In this document: positions 1-10,792 of the stretch, one piece after another
Layout of the letters: each line of letters starts with the position of its first letter
How positions within the stretch are numbered: position 1 is the first letter of the stretch
DNA from: Termitomyces sp. T153
Lineage: Eukaryota; Basidiomycota; Agaricomycetes; Agaricales; Lyophyllaceae
Reading direction: 5' to 3'
NCBI GenBank assembly: GCA_018296165.2
Contig: JACKQL020000034.1
Span: 1-64,000 of the forward strand
DNA length: 64,000 nucleotides
Made by a program: the position numbers and the translations under genes
The notes under the pieces: generated by a model
What the model saw: the letters and a program-made list of their open reading frames with translations, nothing else
The model's database searches: none
Told to the model about the DNA's origin: nothing

Positions 1-253
1 TCTCTCAGTGTAAGGGGATGACCCCTTTATGGGTAACTCTGACTCTATCTGGCCTTAGTCACAGGTATAGCATCATCTCTAGCATATCTGACTGACTGGC
101 CACTGAGCCCTGCACCCTCTGGACAGTATTAGTCAGCCCTTTGTAGTCATCAGACTCTATTTCTCCTTTCGATGTATTCATAGTCATTACTGCTTAGCAT
201 ATTGGGGCTGCTTACCACATATAGCATTAGTCATAGCATAGCCACAGATGTAG

Positions 254-297
254 TATATAAGCCAGTTGCAAGGATAGAATATCCTTTGACCAATCAA
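254..297 (+). promoter_or_regulatory. LTR promoter and predicted self-primer of small element
   Basis: TATATAA at 254-260 is followed 34 nt later by GACCAATCAA (288-297). This 10-mer is perfectly complementary to TTGATTGGTC at 488-497, two bases after the LTR. Position and spacing match the self-priming arrangement of Tf1/sushi-type retroelements, where the 5' end of the RNA primes its own minus strand. No tRNA-type primer site was seen. The pairing is seen; its use is inferred. Confidence 0.5.
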
Positions 298-574
298 TAA
301 CAGCATTCCCCAGGTTTATCCAGTGAATCAACTGTGAGAGCCCCAGCATTGTTACCTTGGCTTAGCTTGTTGTGCTCGCTTCTTGCCTGCCTCTTAGTCA
401 CTGTTCTGCTCCTTTGATGCTCACTCATCACTTGTGCTTGCTTGCTCTAGCCAGGTTTATCTGTGGTTGTGCTCATCCCCTCACATCTTGATTGGTCCCT
501 ATGTCATCTGCACCTCTAGCCCACAACATCCAATCTATCACCTATCTTTGGCCTCACCCTAACCTCAAGACACT

Positions 575-1552
575 ATGTTGTTCTCTGCTGCTTCACCCAA
601 TCCCACTGACACTATTGAGAGACTGCTAACTCTTGTGGCAGGACTTGAGAGCAGATTAGCGGCACTTGAATCTGGTCATATGCCCTTGCCTGCTGTCACC
701 ACTGTTGCTGCTGCCCAAACAGCCTCACAGCCTAGTATGGGTGGCCACCAGGGCAAGGTAGGCACAGCAATGCAGTCAGCTCCTCTGGGGCAGCCAAAGC
801 CCTTGTCTACCATCAAAACTCCTACTGTGCCCACCTCTTGCATTCCTCGATGTGTAGTGTGCTCTACCTCTAATGCTCTCCTTGCCATCCCCCTTGCTTG
901 GGACCTCCCTCCTATGGATGGCCACACCCCACATTTTGAGTGCACGCTTGAACTTCCTGACTCTCTTGTTGTGCATGTGGTTGGTCACCAGGAGCAGGGC
1001 CTTAAACAAGCCCTTGACATCTCTGGTGCCTGCTTGACAGCTTTTATAGTTAGCTTGGCTGGAGGAGACTGCTGGTTTGTTTCTATCCAGGGCTCTGATC
1101 AGCAGATTGGATAAGCCCTTGTAGTGATTGGAAAGCAGATAGCTAAGAAGCAAGTCTGCGTACCATGGAAGTGATGCTCAGGCAATGTTGCACCAGCAGT
1201 TGCTGTGCTGGCACCTTTGGGATCCACTGCATCATCCACCCTGATTTCTACCAGGCGAGGAGTGCTCTCTTTTAGCACTCTGGCAGCGGCATCTCAGACT
1301 GCTACCATGGCCCCTACCCCTTCTACCTGGCAACCCCCATCTCTCTCTCCAGGCTTGCCAATGTTGAGCATTCACAAGGGGGCTACACCAGCCTCTCCAA
1401 TGGACACAACTTCTCTCATGACCCTCTCTACTCTGGTGCCTGAAGCATTAGCCCCAATAATACAATACACCTTTGGACATTACTCTAGGGGGGCAGAACT
1501 AGCCATTGCATGTTGTAGCTGGCCATATTGGGGATGGGGAAGAGCATCTTAA
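575..1552 (+). pseudogene. Internal protein of small LTR element, copy 1 (broken)
   Basis: One reading frame runs from the ATG at 575 to about 1552 and is broken by TAA at 1112-1114 and by a TGA after PWK near 1170. The predicted product is about 320 residues. It starts with a short leucine-rich, possibly coiled-coil segment (ERLLTLVAGLESRLAALES). A Ser/Pro-rich linker follows, then a block with VVHVVGHQ and GGDCWFVSI, and a Pro/Ser/Thr-rich tail. The same protein is encoded by the reverse copy at about 39570-40460, including the same in-frame TGA after PWK. I do not recognise the family. A Gag-like role fits its place in the element but is inference. The shared stop is either older than both copies or a recurrent CGA-to-TGA change. 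Confidence 0.6.
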
Positions 1553-2079
1553 TGCTACAGCTGTTCATTGGATTGACAAACCTTGAGGGGGGGATGATGT
1601 AAGGGGATGACCCCTTTATAGGTAACTCTGACTCTATCCGGCCTTAGTCACAGGTATAGCATCATCTCTAGCATATCCAACTGACTGGCCTCCAAGCCCT
1701 GCACCCTCTGGACAGTATTAGTCAGCCCTTTGTAGTCATTGGACTCTATTTCTCCTTTCAACATATTGATAGTAATTACTGCTTAGCATACTGGGGCCAC
1801 TTACCACATATAGCATTAGTCATAGCATAGCCATGGATATAGTATATAAGCTGGTCACAAGGATAGAATATCCTTTGACCAATCAATAACAGCATTCCCC
1901 AGGTCTATTTAGTGAATTGACTGTGAGAGCTCCAGTGTCGTTACTTTGGCTTAGCTTGCTGTGCTTGCTCCTTGCCTGCCTCTTAGTCACTATTCTGCTC
2001 CTTTGACACTTGCTTGTCACTTGTGCTTGCTCACTCTAGCTGGGTTTATCCATGGTTGTGCTCATCCCCTCACACTTAG

Positions 2080-3171
2080 GCAGCTCTAGAAGAATCCATT
2101 GGATGCTTTCCTGCTGATTCAGATGAGGTTCTCCTTGCTAAAGAGACTCAATCATTGGTACACCCTCTTCAAGATAAAGAACATTGAGAGAGAAAGAGAG
2201 ATGTGGAGAGATTATATTGCATGATGGTTGCAAAGACATATTTGACTGTTGCAGGGGACCTTAGTGTATGGCTATAAATCCTGGTCTGCAGGGTGTTTAC
2301 AGTGGACCTTTTGTGCTCCAGTTAAGAAGGAAGGTTCTGCATTTGCAGCCATCAATGGAGTTGCAGATGGCTTCTTCAACATCTTGAAAGAACAAGGTTC
2401 CTCCTGAGAGTTCAAGAAGCTCACCTTTTCCCTTAGACAGACTGCAATGTTTACCATGCAGGCACTGTCAACAGATTTGTTCAAGGGATATTTCCTTGAT
2501 AACTTGTGAATTCAGCTCTTGGCAATGTTTAGCTGAACAACCTCACAATTGTAAGCCTGTCTGCTTACATCATCTTTGGATTACTAGCTTATGGGCAGAT
2601 CCAACTCAGATCTGAGACTTACTCTTGGGCTTGTGCCATGACAATTGTCTATACTTTGCTTGTTATACAAATACACATAGTTCTAGTTTATATGGATTCA
2701 TGCTACTGCTTAGTGTGCCTACTGATGAGTAGGCTTTTACTTTTTTTAAAACTCCTTACAATATGTTTTATTGCCATGTCACACATGGAACTGTGCTGAA
2801 AACACAAACCTGCTGTGTGGATTTTGTGCTAGATTGATACATAGACTATTGAAATGGCAGTAGCTGTATTTAAAGGTGCCTGTATTCTGTTTCAAGCTGG
2901 AAGTTTGTAGATGATGTGCATAGATTGTGTTAGAGGATTGGGTACATTTGCACCACAATTACTGCACTGCTTTATTGTTCCTCTTCTCTCAGTATTTCCA
3001 TCCAACAATTTGCCTCTATACAAGGTATATTATACATAGTTGACCTGTTCCTTGATGCATACATTGAATATATAGACTAACACATGTCTGTAGAGACTGC
3101 TGCACTGTTGGGATTACAGATCAAACATGCAGGATTGTGCATCATATGGCATGCCACCCTGGAGGGATTGA
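2080..3171. other. Unassigned degenerate AT-rich stretch
   Basis: CpG-poor DNA between the small LTR element and the first Gypsy fragment. Only short, broken frames are present and I recognise no domain. It may include the untranslated leader of the Gypsy fragment that follows. Confidence 0.4.
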
Positions 3172-5390
3172 TTGATCATCAGAGGATCATTATTGCTCCT
3201 GATGGAGCTGACCCCTACTCCAGCACAATCATCACAGCCCTCATTGTGCAGACCATGTCTTTGGTCCCCCTCATCCTCAGAGAACTTCAATAGCTCAGAC
3301 TCCTCAAATGCTGAATTGACACATAAAATGACAACTAGTTCAACTGACACTGTACTCAAGATCCCATTGGGTATCAAATTGCCAATGCTTAAACCTGGCA
3401 TTCTGCAGCCAAAGACCCTGTTCAAGTTTGTGCAAGCATGCTGTGGAGTGTTTTGCTCCAAGAAGATCCCCACTAGTGAACAGGTGGAAATAGTCTCTGC
3501 ATGCTTTCATGACATGTGCATTGCAGATTATATTGACAATAATCTTGATGAGCTGAAAACCCTGTCTTTCAACAAATTCATATCCAAAATTGGTAAATAC
3601 TACCTTTGGGAGGGGTGGCAATAATGTATCCAATGAGAGATCCTGAACCTGAAGCAAGAACATCAAATGCTGTGGGATTCCTATCAGGAGTTGTGCACAT
3701 TAATATCATGTTGAAAGGACAGACTGAGTTTCTTGATGACAAATGCATTTGAGATCAAGTTGAGGCTGGCATTGACAATGAGCTGGACCAACATGCAGAT
3801 AAAGAGGATGTATTCACAAAAAATGGATTTTAAAAATTTTGCTGATGCTCTAGATTCATGAGACCACAAAAGGCAGAGCAAACTCAAACACATTTGAGTG
3901 GAAACCAACAACTTGGTCCACAATTGCCAGGCATTGATGTACTCTCATAATGGAAATGTCCCTACAAAAGAAGCAAACACTCAGACCTCACAGTAGTAAT
4001 AGTAATGGGAAGCTGCTGTCTAGGCATGCTTCTTGACTCAGTAATCTTGAAAGGGCCTTCCTCATAGCCATGAAGGGATGCTTCAACTGTAGGAAGCCAG
4101 ACACTAGCTACATTTTGAAGGATCATCTGGAAGATGGTCCTATTGCTGGTCAACCTCAGATACCTTTGGATTGGAAGCCATCCACAGTCAACAACAATGC
4201 ATCTACTGGGACTACTTTGTTCTTGTTGAAATCAATCAAAGGTTGTCATGGCAACCATCAAAGAGGTGGAAGGTGATACTATTGCCACAGTATTTGGTCA
4301 CAATGAGGACAAGAATGAACAACCAGTTGACTGGTCTGTTGAAGTAAGTGACTACCATGCCTGTTATTTTCATTCTAGTTGCATGGTAGATGGGCCTGGC
4401 ATGGTTGCCAGGAAAGCTGTTAAAGCATTGGTTGACACAGGAGCTCATCTGACTCTTGTCTCTGCAGAATTAGTAAATGAACTTGAACTTTGAACATTTC
4501 TGCTGCACAATCCAGAATGCATCTCAGTAGCTCTTGCAAATTCAAACCAGCCCTGGACTGTCACTTTGCTAAGTAATTATGTGAAACTCTCTGTTACCTC
4601 TGTAGATGGACAGTGACCTCTCAATTAATTGTTGCACCTGCTGCCTCCAGGCTTTGGTCACCTGTAATTCTAGGAATGGCATGGCTAAAAAAGAATAATA
4701 TTGTAATTGATTGTAATTCAGGTTCTTGTTTCAATAAATTGTCTGGCTATGATTCATTGAATTCTGCTCTCCTGAAGCCCCCTTCACCACCTCACCTTTG
4801 CCTTAAGGAAACCATGGCTTGGGTTTGAGTGGATTAGAAGGCTATGCTCAACAAATTGAAAGTAGTGTGTGCTCAACATTTTAAGCAGATGAGGAGAGAC
4901 CATTTGATATAGGATGTGATGCCAGTGGATGTGGTGGCTGCAATGAAGCTCTGCATTCAAGTCCTGGCAGCTGACAAAAAGCTAATGAAAATGGATAAGA
5001 AATTTAAGCAGGAATTCAAGGATATCTCCAAACTGATCCCTCATGTGGAGATGTTGCCAACAGATGTATGCCAAGATATATTTGAAGGCAAATGCCTTAC
5101 TATGATTGCAGATCCATCAAAACATATTTTTTGTCAACAGATGTCAGTGACAGATGCTCAGGAGCAATGCTGTCTTTTGGAGAGTCTTGGAAAGCTGCTT
5201 GTCTAGTGGCCTTTAACTCCATGACATTCAAGGGAGCTGAACTGAATTATCTGGTTCATGAGAAAGAGCTGCTTGCAATTATTGGGGCACTGCACAAGTG
5301 GCACAATGATCTGTTGGGAGGTGAGTTTACAGTATTCACTGATCATCAAACTATTGAGAACTTTGGAACTCACACTTCTCTAGTTTGAGA
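3172..5390 (+). mobile_element. Ty3/Gypsy fragment G4 (gag-protease-RNase H, RT deleted)
   Basis: A decayed Gag-Pol read left to right in several frames. Gag is at 3350-3620 (its end contains FNKFISKIGKYYLWEGW). A damaged zinc knuckle starts at about 4075 (CFNC kept, later ligands lost). The aspartic protease has an intact active-site motif (ALVDTGAHLTLVSAEL, about 4424-4472) followed by LGMAWLKKNNIVIDC. RNase H is at about 5130-5385 (TDVSDRCSGA, ELNYLVHEKELLAII, FTDHQTIENF). The pre-RT linker PHVEMLPTDV is joined directly to RNase H near 5100, so the whole polymerase domain is missing. At 5390 it meets a Gypsy piece on the opposite strand. No LTR was identified. Confidence 0.85.
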
Positions 5391-7697
5391 TAGAGCTGAT
5401 GATGGTAAAGGCATTCCAAGATGAGGTGTATGATCCAGTGGTGCTCCTCCAATGTTTTAGTATAGATGAGGATGTTGTTGAGGTATATGCACACTATGCC
5501 TTCAGTAATAAGGTTCTGGAAGATATCATTCATCATCATTTGAAAGGTGGCTAGGATATTGGTGCTGCTCTGGTTGTTCTCATAGAGGGCCTCTCTATAG
5601 GGAAATGCCAGGAGCAGGGGGTCCAGAAGGTCTGGATTTATGAAGGGGAGGTGGCTAGTGCAGCATGCCCAGATGGCTATGCATTCTCAAACTTCAGCCT
5701 GGCATTCTTCTCTGACCTCAGTAGCAGAGGCAGAGCACCTCTGAGGGCACTAGCTCATAGTTATGTTGCTCTGGGCTTAGTCTACTTTAGGGTTGTGCTC
5801 CTGGAGTCACATAAAACTGAGGATCATGTCCTGCTTGCCTAAACTGGTGATAGCAAAGACTGCATGCTCAGTGTGATTCTAGTAGTGGAGGACAAGGTCT
5901 ACCATGGAGCTGATGGTGCCAGCTTTGTTGGGTGTTCCAACAATGTTGAACATCAGAATGGGCTGAGAAAGTGGCTGTGTGGTCAGGCTGTGGCACTTGA
6001 CAAACTCTGAGTTTAGGAACAGTCTTATCACTCTGCTGTTCAAGAGGATGGTGACTCTGTGAGTTTGCTGGGTGTCTGCAGTCTCAATTTCTACATTGAG
6101 GCACAATGAGTTTGTGGATGGGCTTAAGACTACTATGTACCACTGGAGCAGCTGGCTTTTTCAGGCAGAGCAGCACTAATGAAGCCTAGCTGGGGTTGAG
6201 GGGCTTGGCTTAGACTCCAGGGTTGGTGTTTGTATGTCTGGAGAGTAAGGTTGAGGTTCTTCTGTCTTAAAATGATTGACATTGGGAAGGGCAATTTCAT
6301 TTTTCAACAACAGACATGAGAACATGTTAGTACTCAGCAACAGAAGCATACACCTCATCCATCACTTGACTAAAAATCCTCCTCCAGGCCTGGGGAGGGG
6401 GGTGTGCAAGTGCTAATCTCCTCTGGAGTCAACTCTGGTGCCAGCTTGTCTAGTGATGGAGCTCCAGCAGTGTCCTTTGTAGCCAACAGCTGCAGGAGAA
6501 GCTTCTTCTGCTCTGCCATAGTAAGGTAGCACAGACTCAATGAGCAATATCATGCAAAGTGCTCTGGTTTTTTGTATCTCTGGTACAGTAGCAGTGTGGG
6601 GTAGTGCTAACAGGCTGTGTCTACATCCATGGGAATATCTAGCAGCAAGGGGTGCAGTGCAGAGATGGCTGGAGCAGGGGTGGGTGCTTGGAGTACTGGA
6701 GCAGAGTAATGGAGACTGGTGACCAGAGCAGAGTGCTGTGTTGGGTGCAAGCAACAGAGCTTCCATTGGATCTCTATGAGCTGCCACTGATTCTAGGCCA
6801 CCTTGTACCAGGAGGCAATCTGTTCATCATCTGAGTGGCCCTAGGCCAGGTTGTCAATGTGCTCTATCAGCATAGGGTGCAGGCCATCCCAGAATGCAAG
6901 GCATAGTTGGAGACTGTCAGAGTAGCTGGCTTGCTTGACTAGTGCCTAGAAGAAGTCAATGTACTTGTCTAGTGTCCTCTTTCCTTGCCTATACTGCTTC
7001 CTGTCATACAGCACTAAAGCAGCAGTTTTGATGGGGTTGATTGGGAAAAACTCTGCTTGAAAGTTTTTTTCAAAGGTGGCTCAATCTGCAAAGCATCTGA
7101 CACCTCCAGGGTGCCAGAACACCTGTAGTGCATAGGTGGAGGCCTGTTTGGTCTTCATATATGACAGCACCCAAACTATCTTCAATGCATTGAAGTCAAA
7201 GGCATCTCTGCTGAGGTGGATGTAGGTGAGATAGGACTCAAGGAAGCACTCCACACTAGAATGAGCACCATTGTACATATCTAGGAGTGTGGGGCATGGA
7301 ATCCATGGCTGGAGAGTTATCAAAGCTATAGGAGCAACTACTAGAGCTGCTGGGGGTGGTTCTGCCACCAGGAGTGGTGCAGAGATAAAGGGCAGGCATT
7401 TTAGCAGCACCTGTAGAGATTGAGAAATGTGATTGGTAGTCTGACAGAGAGTAGAGAGTTCAGTTGTGTGATGAGTGAGGGACAATTGAGTCAGTTGCAC
7501 CTGGTTCTCTAGGTATAGCAAGTGAGTCCAGGCTTTGTCCTGAGGGGCCAGAGCCTGTAGGGAAGTGCTTGAATTGACATGCTGAGACATAGAATTCTGC
7601 TTGTGCTTAAGTCTGGTGGGAAAGTGACAGATAGAGGCTTGGAGGTTTCTTGCAGGCTATGAGGAGCTTCCAGACTAGAGTTAGAGACTTGTTCTGC
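5390..7697 (-). mobile_element. Ty3/Gypsy G2, 5' half (gag to RT)
   Basis: Read right to left. Gag starts at Met 7590 and runs to 7081; it contains a capsid-like stretch ending in ALKIVWVLSYMKTKQASTYA. A protease region at 5879-6106 has lost its catalytic DSG (now NSR). The RT palm is at 5390-5539, where the YLDD box reads YLNN before ILIYTKTLEEH. The element stops abruptly in RT after LEKCEF at 5390. Stops and frameshifts are frequent. Its 5' LTR is 7698-8076. Confidence 0.85.
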
Positions 7698-8076
7698 TGT
7701 AAGAGCAACCTTTGGGAGCAGTAGCTCAATCATGCAGCTAGTAAAGGGGAATCTAACATATATTAGCAAGATAGTCAATGATACAAATGGTAACTAATCA
7801 CCTAGCAGAGGAGAATCTGAAGAGAACAAGTCTAAGGATCCCTGCTGCTTGGTGTGGTGCATCAGTGGGTGGCAAAGGCATGGGAATGACTGTACAGAAG
7901 GCCAGAGCTAGCCCTAACTCTAGGGAGGTGCTTGATGAGGAACCATGAGAAATCCTAAGAGTCTCTGGAGATTTTTGGGGGTCTGGAACAAGCAGTGGAG
8001 ACTGCTATGGAGGTTGGAAATGGAAGTTGGAGGCTGAAAATGGAAGTCAGAAATTGGAAATGAAAGTCTGTTAACA
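7698..8076 (-). repeat. G2 LTR, copy A
   Basis: About 380 bp beginning TGTAAGAG on the plus strand (the 3' end of the LTR in sense). It is homologous to 14004-14372 and to 25965-26271 plus 30626-30681. It lies directly upstream of the G2 gag on the minus strand. The right end, near TTAACA, is approximate. It is followed by CAACCCCTCTAC, which in sense reads as a purine tract, as if this LTR also ended another element to the right. Confidence 0.75.
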
Positions 8077-8990
8077 CAACCCCTCTACTTGCTGCTGCAG
8101 GAGTTGCTTCAATATTGAGGGTGTGACTACAAGCACCCCCAGTGTTGAGGGCACAGACTCAGGAGAGCCTGCTGAACCCTCCACTAGTGCCTCCAAGCCC
8201 AGAGAGTACATGTGGAGCCCCAAAGGACCTGCCATTGTTACCTTAACCCAGAGCCTCTTACTTGGGCCAGCCTTTGGAGGAGGAAATGCCCTGCACTTTT
8301 CCTTGTCCCATGCAGTGAGTGCCTTCTCCCTATGACTCTTATGGTGGCCCCACATTCTCTGATGAAAGGCCATACTTCAACTCCCTTACTCTCCACCCAT
8401 CTCTGAGTTGCTCCTTTACTTAGGCCTGCTCCCAACTCTGCTCTGCAGCTATGCATGCCACTCTCCATTCCCTTGACACAGAGCACTTCTCATGCCTCAA
8501 TTGGCATAGGAGGCAAACTAAAGAATTCTGGCAGGACTCTTCCATTGGCACTTTGAACTTGCATTGCTCTTTGCATCAAACACAGAGAGCATACTAAATA
8601 GACTAACTCAGCTGGAGTTGTGGCAAATTGCTGGCAATGTACTGGGGCCTCCACCTGACACCAATCCAGCATTGAGGGACCTCTTGACTGCCCAACCACC
8701 TCTGCAAACTGCTTTGGCATTACCTCTGCCTGAGAGATCTGCTGGGCTTCAGAAACAACCTGGACTATCCTGGGCCCTAGGCTGGGCCTTGACAAATGCA
8801 CAAACCATGCTGGAGCCAGCCATGCTAACAACTCTGAAGCCTAGGGGGAGGCCCCAGATGGACCCATCACTGCTGCCAACAGCTCTGCCACAAGAGTTGA
8901 TAAGACCCACTTGTTGCTGAGCACCATTTTTGGCATTTCTGATTGGATAGCAGCTGGTTATATTGTACATGACCTCACACAAATTACAAC
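8077..8990 (-). other. Unrecognised minus-strand coding remnant
   Basis: Frames 8071-8373 and 8490-8831 on the minus strand are unusually long for this block. The first contains AFPPPKAGPSKRLWVKV and ends in TPSILKQLLQQQVEG directly at the purine tract beside LTR copy A. This suggests the C-terminal part of a protein of a second G2-like element. I cannot name the domain. Confidence 0.4.
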
Positions 8991-9179
8991 ACTTATCATG
9001 TGGGGTCTAGCCACAAGTTCTGGAACAATGTAGCTTTTGCATGGAATTTTAGCAACCACAAGACTTATGGATTATGAGCCACATCACATAGAGTCTGGAC
9101 TTTGGATTGAGAACAATAAGGCTGAGACCTTTCTTAGTGGCAATTGCTAGCAACAATACCTGGCAATAACACAGCCTCT

Positions 9180-9292
9180 TCTATAAAAAGGGATATATTG
9201 AAAGCCATGTGATTTCTTACTTATTATTTATCTTGTCAGTCTTACAAACATACTTGAATGGCATCTACACTTCAGGTATTGGTATCAGAAAT
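9180..9292 (+). promoter_or_regulatory. Possible Copia-type LTR end with TATA and tRNA-iMet primer site
   Basis: TATAAAAAGGG (about 9183-9193) precedes TGGTATCAGAA at 9280-9290. The latter matches the classic primer site complementary to the 3' end of initiator Met tRNA used by Ty1/Copia elements. The left LTR boundary and a partner LTR were not found. Confidence 0.4.
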
Positions 9293-9400
9293 GCTCTTTT
9301 CTTGTGATTGACAATTTTTACACATTATATTGACATTGCATACATATACTTGGTTACCAGACTGACATCCAATATGTATCATAAACACTTTGGCAGACAC

Positions 9401-9578
9401 TGTTGCTGGTGGCAACTAATATTTCCTTTCCAAATACTATACCTACAAACAGTATAAATACTGCCTGTACATAGAGACAAAAACAATCAACAGAGTACCA
9501 TTCTCCTCATTAGCTCTTAGCTTACTAGCTTCAGATTTCTTACTACTCTTTCTTGTCATTGCCAATGACTTAGCAACA
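9401..9578 (+). repeat. Possible 178 bp solo LTR-like unit
   Basis: The unit starts TGTTGCT and ends AGCAACA, a perfect 7 bp inverted terminus, with a TATA-like GTATAAAT near 9449. The flanking 5-mers differ (GACAC and AGTCT), so there is no target duplication. It could be a short LTR or chance. Confidence 0.3.
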
Positions 9579-10151
9579 AGTCTTGACAACCCCAAATTCA
9601 ATTTAGCATGGGGGCTGACTATGGGTGTCTTTAGTGTTTTTATGACTTAGCAATGCTAGCAACTATGGCTAGCAATTAATCTGCATTTGTCCCCCAGTCT
9701 ACTCTAACTTCACTCATTCATTGTTCCAAAATCCCTCTCTACTGCTTAGTTCCTCTTTTCTAGCAACTCTTTTGCTTCTGTTACCTTCTCTTTCTACTAT
9801 CCAGCAACCTTTTGTTATTGTATAGTGAGTTGGATTAGTGATAGCAACACTTTTCACTTGACTCCTTGTTCATTCCACATCCATTAGCTCTTGCTCTCTG
9901 AGACAGTTACTGACTTGCCCCTATTGACTTCCTATTGCCAGCTATCCTATCTAGTTGCTAGTGTTCAGGTCCTTCTCTTAGTTGCTTGTATGGCAGCTAG
10001 GTGGCAGAGGAGCACATCAGAGTTAGCACTGCAAAATGTAAGGACCAGTGCACCTATAACTCCAATACATCACATCAACTCTCCTCTTGTTCTGCTGTCA
10101 ATTAAAATCCTCTGTTGCCCTTTGTATTTGGACCATACATGGACACTGTTC
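9579..10151. other. Unassigned degenerate repeat DNA
   Basis: CpG-poor, pyrimidine-rich sequence with no recognisable coding domain. It may be a decayed LTR or leader. Confidence 0.35.
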
Positions 10152-10345
10152 TTGTGAGGGTGGAAGGATCAGGGATGAAGATGATGCTGATAAAGAGGCC
10201 CAAGAGGACATTTGGAAAGTTAGGAAAGCACTGGGGTATGTTTAACCCTTTTAAATGATTGGGAGGAGCCCCTTGACAAATAGTGGCCATGCTTTGACTT
10301 TGTTCCCTATGCTGCTGCCACTTGCTGCAATTTGATCAATATTAC
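10152..10345 (+). repeat. Inverted repeat arm A (unknown coding relic)
   Basis: Homologous to the reverse complement of about 11780-12005. Both arms translate to similar acidic peptides containing DADKEA or DADEKA and, in another frame, TLFPMLL. The similarity extends across the whole arm, so a shared ancestral sequence is clear although its identity is not. Confidence 0.6.
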
Positions 10346-10792
10346 TTTGACTTTGATTTCCACACCCCTGCTGCTGACTCATCTGTCAAAGAATAAGACT
10401 GCCAAGTCCTGAGCAGGAATATCTATTTAGCAAGATTCAATTTGTATATCAGATCCAATACAGTCTGTTATACTTAGCAAACAGTTAAAACCTCCTTCCT
10501 CAAGCAACAGCCCTACAAAGTCTACTGTGATTGTATTGCCCCTACCATCCCTTTGATCCACACCCTCCATACCAGGTGCCACCAGAGCTAGATTCTTGAT
10601 CCAAAAGTCCATGCAGTACCCCTTATAGATTAAGTTCAACAACTCTGCATTGGAGATAACAGAAACAGTTCCTGCAACTGTGAGAGCTGTCATGGGATCC
10701 TTTGATAACTCCACTAGGCCATGAGCTACCTCCCAAGGGGCCCTCATTGTTATTAACAAGATCAAAAACAATCCTGTGTCTCTATTAGGTTC
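10346..10792 (-). mobile_element. Ty3/Gypsy G3 integrase fragment
   Basis: The minus-strand frame 10771-10427 contains the RNase H-integrase spacer (VISNAELLNLIYKGY, LALVAPGMEGV) and the integrase core start (TVDFVGLLLEEGGFNCLLSITD). The spacer runs straight into the core after RDG, so the zinc-binding part of integrase is deleted. It continues to about 10350 with AQDLAVLFF in another frame. Confidence 0.75.

Larger units (their letters stand above)
9..2074 (+). mobile_element. Small non-autonomous LTR element, copy 1
   Basis: Two direct LTRs, 9-485 and 1598-2074, each run from TGTAAGGGG to CCCTCACA and differ mainly by transitions. The flanks are CTCAG (4-8) and CTTAG (2075-2079), a 5 bp target duplication with one C-to-T change. 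The internal part is only about 1.1 kb. A purine tract lies directly before the second LTR (about 1584-1597). The LTR has a TATA box (254-260). No reverse transcriptase, integrase or protease is present, so mobility must depend on another element. A second copy in opposite orientation lies at 38942-40999. Confidence 0.9.

Noticed and set aside
1205..1552. Separate gene downstream of 575-1114
   Set aside because: Same frame and same element protein as 575-1114; the copy at 39567-40460 shows they form one coding unit interrupted by stops.
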